From assembly GCA_027083045.1 (NCBI GenBank), contig JALWQP010000086.1, positions 1 through 18,753 on the forward strand: 18,753 bases of DNA, given 5' to 3'. How positions within the stretch are numbered: the first letter of the stretch is position 1; every line of letters begins with the position of its first letter. The notes under the pieces were generated by a model. That model was given only the letters and a program-made list of their open reading frames with translations, had not been told where the DNA came from and did not search any database. Both the position numbers and the translations under genes were made by a program. Source of the DNA: Desulfurococcales archaeon. Lineage in GTDB: Archaea; Thermoproteota; Thermoprotei_A; Sulfolobales; Desulfurococcaceae. Shown here piece by piece: positions 14,275 through 18,753 of this stretch.

Positions 14275-14970
14275 CTAATGACTCTCGAGGAGCTCTATTA
14301 CCTTGGATCTCAACTCATTCAAGTTGATAATAGAATGAGGTACGAATTTTCCCTTCATATTATTATCTAGCTCATCGGATACTATCATGGCCTCACTTAT
14401 TATTCCCATGAACTCCCGAGGAGGGAGGATAGCAACAGCCCGTACCTCACCCGCTTTAATATTCCTTATATTTGTAACAATTATGAACCCAAATCTCTCA
14501 GTTCCAGCCTTCAGTACTTTAAGATTGCTAGCGGAAGGATGATTTTGTACTGATAATACCTCGACACCAATAACGTCCACAGCATATTCGGGAAGATTCT
14601 CATCACCATACCTTAATCTTCGGCGAAAACCCATGATCATCCAAAGACAGTATTTGATCTCAGCAATAATGAGTCTTTGTTTAGTAGTGAACCGAACCTG
14701 GGATCTCATGGCAGTGTAGTTTTTGAAGATTTCCTCACGTATATGTTTTCCAAGCTTCTCCAATCCACCGATCTCAGGTGATCCCATTAGAATTTTTGCT
14801 GGCAAGAAGGAGTACTTTATCCTGTAGACGGTATTTCTGGCTTGCTTTACCAAGTCCTCCAGCTTTCCTTTATTGATGGGAAAAGGTAAACTCCAGTTCT
14901 TTATCCGCATTGCGAGCTCATCAATGGCTTTCTCTAGCAATAATACTCTGTAGTCATTCCTCGTATCCAT
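14275..14970 (-). CDS. Protein with C-terminal EMAP/Trbp111-like tRNA-binding domain
   Basis: Residues about 131-201 form a tRNA-binding OB fold as found in Trbp111, Arc1p, EMAPII and the C-termini of some MetRS and PheRS-beta: VDVIGVEVLSVQNHPSASNL, KVLKAGTERFGFIIVTNIRN, AGEVRAVAILPP, and EFMGIISEAMIVSDEL. The first 125 residues are a mostly helical, basic region (for example RNTVYRIKYSFLPAKILMG and KQRLIIAEIKYCLWMIMGFRRRLR) that I do not recognise. No aminoacyl-tRNA synthetase catalytic motif is present, so it is a stand-alone binding protein. ATG 14970 has GGTGATC six bases upstream and lies 17 bases inside the preceding glycosyltransferase gene, so translation is coupled to it. Confidence 0.85.
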   Translation of the reverse strand: MDTRNDYRVLLLEKAIDELAMRIKNWSLPFPINKGKLEDLVKQARNTVYRIKYSFLPAKILMGSPEIGGLEKLGKHIREEIFKNYTAMRSQVRFTTKQRLIIAEIKYCLWMIMGFRRRLRYGDENLPEYAVDVIGVEVLSVQNHPSASNLKVLKAGTERFGFIIVTNIRNIKAGEVRAVAILPPREFMGIISEAMIVSDELDNNMKGKFVPHSIINLNELRSKVIELLESH

Positions 14971-16444
14971 GCTTGATCACCAGGATACTAAGTATTATAT
15001 CCCATATCTTACTAAGTATAGCATACCAGTCTCTCAGTATTTGTTTGAAGCGCTCTTTTGAAACCATTATATCGAACAACGAGAAGCCTAGAACCATGTA
15101 AACGTAGGGAACAAGCTGAACCGCATAGAAGCTATACTGTGTTTTTCCGCCAAGAACATAATCTAAAACATAGCCTGCAAGCACGCCAAATAAAAATAAT
15201 GAACTCATGGCAAATCCGCGGTGCTTCCTATAAGCAGGTAGTAGGAGAGCAAACATTACCAATGATAACGCCCATGCAGGCCATAATGTCTGCGCAAGCA
15301 GTGCTCTGTTGTTTTCAAAATAATATAGTACAAACGAGTTTACACCAAGAAACCAATCTATAGGCGTGGACGACACTGGGCAGTTGGGCCCACTACATTT
15401 TATGGATAGATGCCATGATATAGCTCCGGTTATTGATTGTTGAAACCATGATGAAAAACCTGTGTACATAATTAGCGGCAGTGAGACAATGATCTGAAAC
15501 AGCAGGAACAGCACGATGCTAATAAGCACAACCTCGATAGCTGAATATACGAGAGTCGAAAATCTCCGATCCTTTTTGACCGCTTCCCTTACATATAGGA
15601 CCGATATAGGTATCATCACAAACAATACGCTAAACTTAACAATGGAGCCGAGAACACCGGTTATTATTGCCAGCTTGTATTTCTTCTTAGAGGCAAAGTA
15701 CACGGCTATAACCGTTGCTAATGCTACGAATATGTCGAGCATTGCTATGCTCGACATCGCACGAAGGATAGGGTCGAGAAGCAAAGCAGCAGATACACCA
15801 AGAGCTAACCACTCGTTTTTGGTGAGGTTTTTCATTACCAAATACGTGAAAAGGATGACGAGCAAACCAGCTATAATACTTGGTATCCTCCAAAAAAGCG
15901 GATAGTCTCCAAATATTGTCATTGACAAAGCTATCAAATATTTTACGAGTGGCGAGTGTTCATAGTTCATGTAATTATTGATATTTGCAGCGTCCGGTAT
16001 ACGCCATCCATAAACAACATCAGTAACATGAACTCCGTTATTCTTTAAATAAGAAACATATTTTTCTATACAGCTTATTGTTGGTGCCTGCACATAGAAC
16101 GCGTTAATCTTGTTATAGCTCGTATCTACTATTTCAACATTATATAGTTTAGCTCCATCATATATAGCCGACATATTCGCTGGCACAGTATATATGATAG
16201 ATGCACCTGGTTCTCCATAGAATCTTGGTAGGGCATGAAATACTTTTTCTAGAATATTCCTAGCACTCGAAACATACCAAACCTCGTCAGAAACGTATCC
16301 TTTACCGCCTCTGCTAATTTCTTCTGATGTGAGCTTGTGATCTAATGAATAAAAGTTATAGGCTGCAACAGCCAACACTATGATGAGCAATATAGTGATC
16401 GCTATCTTTTCTTTTCTATTCACGGTCACAGTATTTTGGCTCAT
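14954..16444 (-). CDS. Membrane glycosyltransferase, PMT-like GT-C family (GT39)
   Basis: A 496-residue polytopic protein with one N-terminal membrane helix (ITILLIIVLAVAAYNFY), an outside loop, and about nine or ten further helices. The GT-C signature is SDEVWYVSSARNIL, whose D53-E54 pair corresponds to the catalytic Asp-Glu of protein O-mannosyltransferases. The second signature, NYEHSPLVKYLIALSMTIFG followed by DYPLFWRIPSII, is also typical of PMTs. It probably transfers a sugar from a polyprenyl-phosphate carrier on the outer membrane face, onto protein or lipid. About 100 residues separate the two motifs, more than in usual PMTs. ATG 16444 is followed by a short polar tail. It overlaps the tRNA-binding gene by 17 bases. 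Confidence 0.87.
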   Translation of the reverse strand: MSQNTVTVNRKEKIAITILLIIVLAVAAYNFYSLDHKLTSEEISRGGKGYVSDEVWYVSSARNILEKVFHALPRFYGEPGASIIYTVPANMSAIYDGAKLYNVEIVDTSYNKINAFYVQAPTISCIEKYVSYLKNNGVHVTDVVYGWRIPDAANINNYMNYEHSPLVKYLIALSMTIFGDYPLFWRIPSIIAGLLVILFTYLVMKNLTKNEWLALGVSAALLLDPILRAMSSIAMLDIFVALATVIAVYFASKKKYKLAIITGVLGSIVKFSVLFVMIPISVLYVREAVKKDRRFSTLVYSAIEVVLISIVLFLLFQIIVSLPLIMYTGFSSWFQQSITGAISWHLSIKCSGPNCPVSSTPIDWFLGVNSFVLYYFENNRALLAQTLWPAWALSLVMFALLLPAYRKHRGFAMSSLFLFGVLAGYVLDYVLGGKTQYSFYAVQLVPYVYMVLGFSLFDIMVSKERFKQILRDWYAILSKIWDIILSILVIKHGYEE

Positions 16445-16495
16445 GCCAATCTACCGTTAAAACATAATTTGCCTGTAAAGTATTAATCATATCCA

Positions 16496-16513
16496 TATAA
16501 AATAAAATTAAAA
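16496..16513. promoter_or_regulatory. AT-rich divergent promoter region between the two GT-C genes
   Basis: TATAAAATAAAATTAAAA at 16496-16513 is 27-44 bases before the TTG start at 16540 and supplies a TATA box for that gene. The divergent PMT-like gene lies 52 bases away on the other side; its own TATA may be the ATTAAT near 16484. No other structure was seen in this 95-base gap. Confidence 0.4.
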
Positions 16514-16539
16514 GAATAACCACATCTGGTGGAAACCGC

Positions 16540-17796
16540 TTGAAAACCTTATATAAGGTATTACTTATATCATTGATGATCTGGATTGTTAATTTTGTTA
16601 TTCATATGCCTTTAATATTGCAGAAAATCATATTTTGTAACGAGCTCTTTCATCCTATCTATACCGATTTTCTCGCCTATCTCAAATCATCCATAACTAG
16701 CTTCGGAAGCGCTGAGAAATACTTAATGTCAAACCCATACTTTGATTACCCGTTTGCATATCCTCCCCTTATAGGATTTCTATGGCTTGTTCTTACTAGA
16801 CTTACATATTTTTGCTTCTTGATAGCTCATATTTATTTATCTTTAGAGCTCATATATAGTGTATTTTACATAATGTATTCATTGTTTAGTTTTATCTTTT
16901 TACTGATCTATTTCTACTTCGTCGATAAAATTGTTGATACTAAATCAAAGATATTCCTATTTGTTATGCCATCGCTACTGATATATGTTATATACGGCTG
17001 GGCAATGCTCTGGCTAGTGCTCTTAATACTTCTCATGTATTTTCTTCGCAAGAAATACTATTTTCTATCAGGACTAGTGCTAGGCCTTATGATCGCTACG
17101 AATCCATACTCGGCTGTACTGACGCCATTACTTATTTACAGCATTTATTATGAAAAAAGGGATCAGATAAGGCGTTTTATCGGCGGCGTTTTTATTCCTT
17201 TATTGTCATATATGTCACTATTTCTTAGCGATAAATCCCTAACACTATTTCTAGATAGATATTTTCCTGCATCATGCCTAAACTGTTCATTTCTAATCCT
17301 TACTTCGAAAATAAGCCCAGACTACATTATGTCCCTCTCTTACATCGTAACAATGATTTTTGTTTTCCTTATACTTGGATTAAACGTGAAATCTTCATAT
17401 TGTAGAGAATTAGGAGATCTAGGCACTAAAGTATTGCTGGTCATCGCGTCCTCTATATTATTTGGTATCTCTTACCTACCGCAATACGGCCTAATTGTTG
17501 CCTCAAGTCTTTTACTTGTGGTGAGAAGGCTTAGGGTGAAAATCTTCATCTTATTATCTGACGTTCTTAATGCGTCCATTATCCTCTTATGGTTTCACGA
17601 CCTGTATTTGAGGAGGATCTTCTCTTTCCTAAATCTAGGACTAGCATTTAATCCCTGGAGCCTTGATTCACCTGTGCAGTGGATGGTACAGATTAGAAAC
17701 ATAATACAGATAATAGTATTCTTGGCAATTGCATCGGAAACCCTATGCTTATACTCGAAGAAAAGTTATAAGCCAATTAGTGCGGAAAAGGTATGA
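16540..17796 (+). CDS. Polytopic membrane protein, GT87/GT-C mannosyltransferase-like
   Basis: A 418-residue, very hydrophobic protein with about ten or eleven membrane helices. After the first helix comes HPIYTDFLAYLKSSITSFGS, with Asp43, and then YFDYPFAYPPLIGFLWLVL; a loop Asp in YxD followed by a YPPL segment before the second helix is the pattern of GT87-type (DUF2029) polyprenol-phosphate mannosyltransferases. This makes a lipid-linked sugar transferase the best guess, though overall similarity is weak. TTG 16540 has GGTGG at 16528-16532. Codon use is more A+T-rich than in neighbouring genes, as expected from its Phe/Ile/Tyr content, so transfer need not be invoked. tRNA-Ser starts seven bases after its stop. 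Confidence 0.7.
   Translation: MKTLYKVLLISLMIWIVNFVIHMPLILQKIIFCNELFHPIYTDFLAYLKSSITSFGSAEKYLMSNPYFDYPFAYPPLIGFLWLVLTRLTYFCFLIAHIYLSLELIYSVFYIMYSLFSFIFLLIYFYFVDKIVDTKSKIFLFVMPSLLIYVIYGWAMLWLVLLILLMYFLRKKYYFLSGLVLGLMIATNPYSAVLTPLLIYSIYYEKRDQIRRFIGGVFIPLLSYMSLFLSDKSLTLFLDRYFPASCLNCSFLILTSKISPDYIMSLSYIVTMIFVFLILGLNVKSSYCRELGDLGTKVLLVIASSILFGISYLPQYGLIVASSLLLVVRRLRVKIFILLSDVLNASIILLWFHDLYLRRIFSFLNLGLAFNPWSLDSPVQWMVQIRNIIQIIVFLAIASETLCLYSKKSYKPISAEKV
17765..17772 (+). promoter_or_regulatory. Possible TATA box of tRNA-Ser inside the upstream CDS
   Basis: GTTATAAG at 17765-17772, within the last ten codons of the membrane protein gene, is about 32-39 bases before the tRNA-Ser 5' end and would start a transcript at about 17795. 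It is the only TATA-like element at a suitable distance. Confidence 0.4.
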
Positions 17797-17803
17797 TTGA
17801 GGA

Positions 17804-17910
17804 GCCGGGGTCGCCTAGCCTGGTAGGGCGCCGGCCTGCTAAGCCCTCGGCACGGTGTGTGGAGAGCCGGTGGGGGGTTCCCCGCGCGGGTTCAAATCCC
17901 GCCCCCGGCG
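17804..17910 (+). tRNA. tRNA-Ser (GCT) with a 23-base intron
   Basis: Hand-folded class II tRNA: acceptor GCCGGGG (17804-17810) with CCCCGGC (17903-17909), D stem GCC/GGC, anticodon stem CCGGC (17831-17835) with GCCGG (17866-17870), and a long variable arm at about 17871-17885 in which GGGG can pair with CCCC, as expected for serine. The T arm is GCGGG-TTCAAAT-CCCGC (17886-17902), with discriminator G17910. CCA is not encoded. The anticodon GCT is 17838-17840. A 23-base intron at 17842-17864 follows A37. CUGC/GUGG pairing flanked by UA|A and AG|A three-base bulges fits a bulge-helix-bulge site. The 3' junction AG|A and the acceptor stem are the same as in tRNA-Asn. Confidence 0.94.
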
Positions 17911-17934
17911 CTTCCCCTAATCTTCTTCCTAGTC
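17911..17934 (+). terminator. Pyrimidine-rich tRNA-Ser trailer
   Basis: The 24 bases between tRNA-Ser and the convergent M20 gene are almost all pyrimidines (CTTCCCC, then TCTTCTTCC). Such tracts follow archaeal tRNA genes and may end transcription, although there is no run of five Ts. Confidence 0.3.
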
Positions 17935-18753
17935 TTAATGGAATAGTTGAAGTGCTAGCTCTGCATAGATCTTACATGAAGCCTCTAGTTCTTTGATCGA
18001 TACGTATTCGTTTGGTTTGTGGGCTTGTTCCTCGTTTCCGGGGCCTATTCCTATAGTTGGTATGTTTCTTATTCCTGCCGAGTATACACCGTCTGTGCTG
18101 AATCTCCAGTATCCGAGTGTTGCTTTGCCATTATACTTTTTAGTGAGACTGAGAATGTGTAGGCTTAGTTCACCCTGGTATATCCAGGCTGGGAAGTAGT
18201 GCTCTATAGTAACTGTTTTTCCTGTCCACATTCTCGCTTGGTCTATTAGGTACTGTACATCTATTAAGCCCTCAACCCGCTGGATGGCGTTCTTGATCCT
18301 GGAGATTATCTCTTCTTTGTTTTCAGATGGTATCATACGGTAATCGATTATTATTTCACAACGATCCGGTATCATAGGAGGTGATTGTGGTTCGCATTTA
18401 ATGATCGTGGGCGATAAGGTAGACCTCCCCAATACATTATGGACAGGTAATTCTATTGAGTTAAGCCTCATGATTATATCAGCCAAAGAGTTTATCGGGT
18501 TGAGTGCTAATTCAGGCATGGATGCATGTGCGGATATACCCCTAACAGTTATTTTGATAACAGCCCTACCTCGGTGCCCCTTGTAGACGTTTAATCCTGT
18601 CGCTTCACCCAATACTACCAGGTCAGGAGTTATCCTTAGTGTTTCCTCGATTGCCTTAGAGAAGCAAGCTCCCTCAGCGATCTCTTCATAAGGCACGAAG
18701 ACGTAGTATATGTCGGCCGAGGGTTTAGTGATCAGTGTAATACTGCTGATCAT
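17935..18753 (-). CDS. M20-family metallohydrolase, YgeY-like, 3' part
   Basis: M20 enzymes are di-zinc amidohydrolases or peptidases. The 272 residues in the window run to the window edge, and the ATG at the edge is internal, so the gene starts upstream. Seen are the catalytic Glu and metal-ligand pair YEEIAEG (about 22-28), LGEATGLNVYKGHRGR, the dimerisation-domain stretch VRGISAHASMPELALNPI, then YFPAW, YWRFSTDGVYSAG, NIPTIGIGPGNEEQAHKPNE with the last zinc His. STDGV, YFPAW and GPGNEEQAH recall YgeY, a member whose substrate is unsettled, more than DapE or carboxypeptidase G2. The first zinc ligands are out of view. The stop lies 24 bases from tRNA-Ser on the opposite strand. Confidence 0.9.
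   Translation of the reverse strand: MISSITLITKPSADIYYVFVPYEEIAEGACFSKAIEETLRITPDLVVLGEATGLNVYKGHRGRAVIKITVRGISAHASMPELALNPINSLADIIMRLNSIELPVHNVLGRSTLSPTIIKCEPQSPPMIPDRCEIIIDYRMIPSENKEEIISRIKNAIQRVEGLIDVQYLIDQARMWTGKTVTIEHYFPAWIYQGELSLHILSLTKKYNGKATLGYWRFSTDGVYSAGIRNIPTIGIGPGNEEQAHKPNEYVSIKELEASCKIYAELALQLFH

Noticed and set aside
17793..17996. 67-codon plus-strand frame crossing tRNA-Ser
   Set aside because: Translation of the tRNA sequence itself.
1..18753. CRISPR array, insertion sequence or integrated element
   Set aside because: No regularly spaced repeats, transposase or integrase motifs were seen, and neither tRNA is followed by an integrase or by a visible duplicated tRNA end.

Overview
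The window is chromosomal DNA from a hyperthermophilic crenarchaeon, most likely Desulfurococcales-like. The evidence is an archaeal exosome/Pcc1/prefoldin operon, archaeal-type EF-2 with a diphthamide-site histidine, ribosomal proteins L37Ae, S26e and an L38e-like protein, a family B DNA polymerase closely resembling crenarchaeal PolB1 (Dpo1), archaeal TATA boxes, GGTGA-type ribosome binding sites, many TTG/GTG starts, and two tRNA genes with short introns after position 37. The genus cannot be fixed from the sequence alone. No CRISPR array, insertion sequence, prophage or replication origin was found, and no gap exceeds 300 bases.

Layout. Positions 1-4045 (+) are a tightly packed, often overlapping operon: rrp41 (cut by the window edge), rrp42, rpl37ae, an Imp4-like Brix protein, Pcc1 (KEOPS), prefoldin beta, a DUF3194-type protein, and a DHH phosphoesterase whose reading frame is broken by one base near 3330. 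Positions 4111-6321 (+) encode EF-2 behind its own TATA box, meeting a small winged-helix gene (-) tail to tail. Next come an intron-containing tRNA-Asn and an L38e-like protein. Between 7070 and 11426 lie the beta-CASP nuclease aCPSF2 (-), NAC (+) and PolB1 (+). Positions 11516-12658 (+) hold S26e, an unrecognised possible SPOUT protein, and a cysteine-free glutaredoxin-fold protein. TrmI (-) and an ASCH protein (+) diverge from a shared promoter; a ribbon-helix-helix regulator (-) faces the ASCH gene. A tRNA-binding (EMAP/Trbp111-like) protein (-) overlaps a PMT-type GT-C glycosyltransferase (-), which is divergent from a second GT-C/GT87-like membrane protein (+). The window ends with an intron-containing tRNA-Ser and the 3' part of an M20 YgeY-like metallohydrolase (-).

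Function. Most genes serve RNA metabolism and translation: RNA decay and processing (exosome, aCPSF2), ribosome assembly (Brix), tRNA modification (Pcc1/KEOPS, TrmI), translation (EF-2, L37Ae, L38e, S26e, two tRNAs), co-translational folding (NAC, prefoldin), and replication (PolB1). The less ordinary points are the broken DHH gene, the HPYH-for-CPYC thioredoxin-like protein, the stand-alone tRNA-binding protein, the ASCH/RHH pair, the unrecognised 169-residue protein and the GT-C pair. No clear novel multi-gene defence or mobile system is visible.
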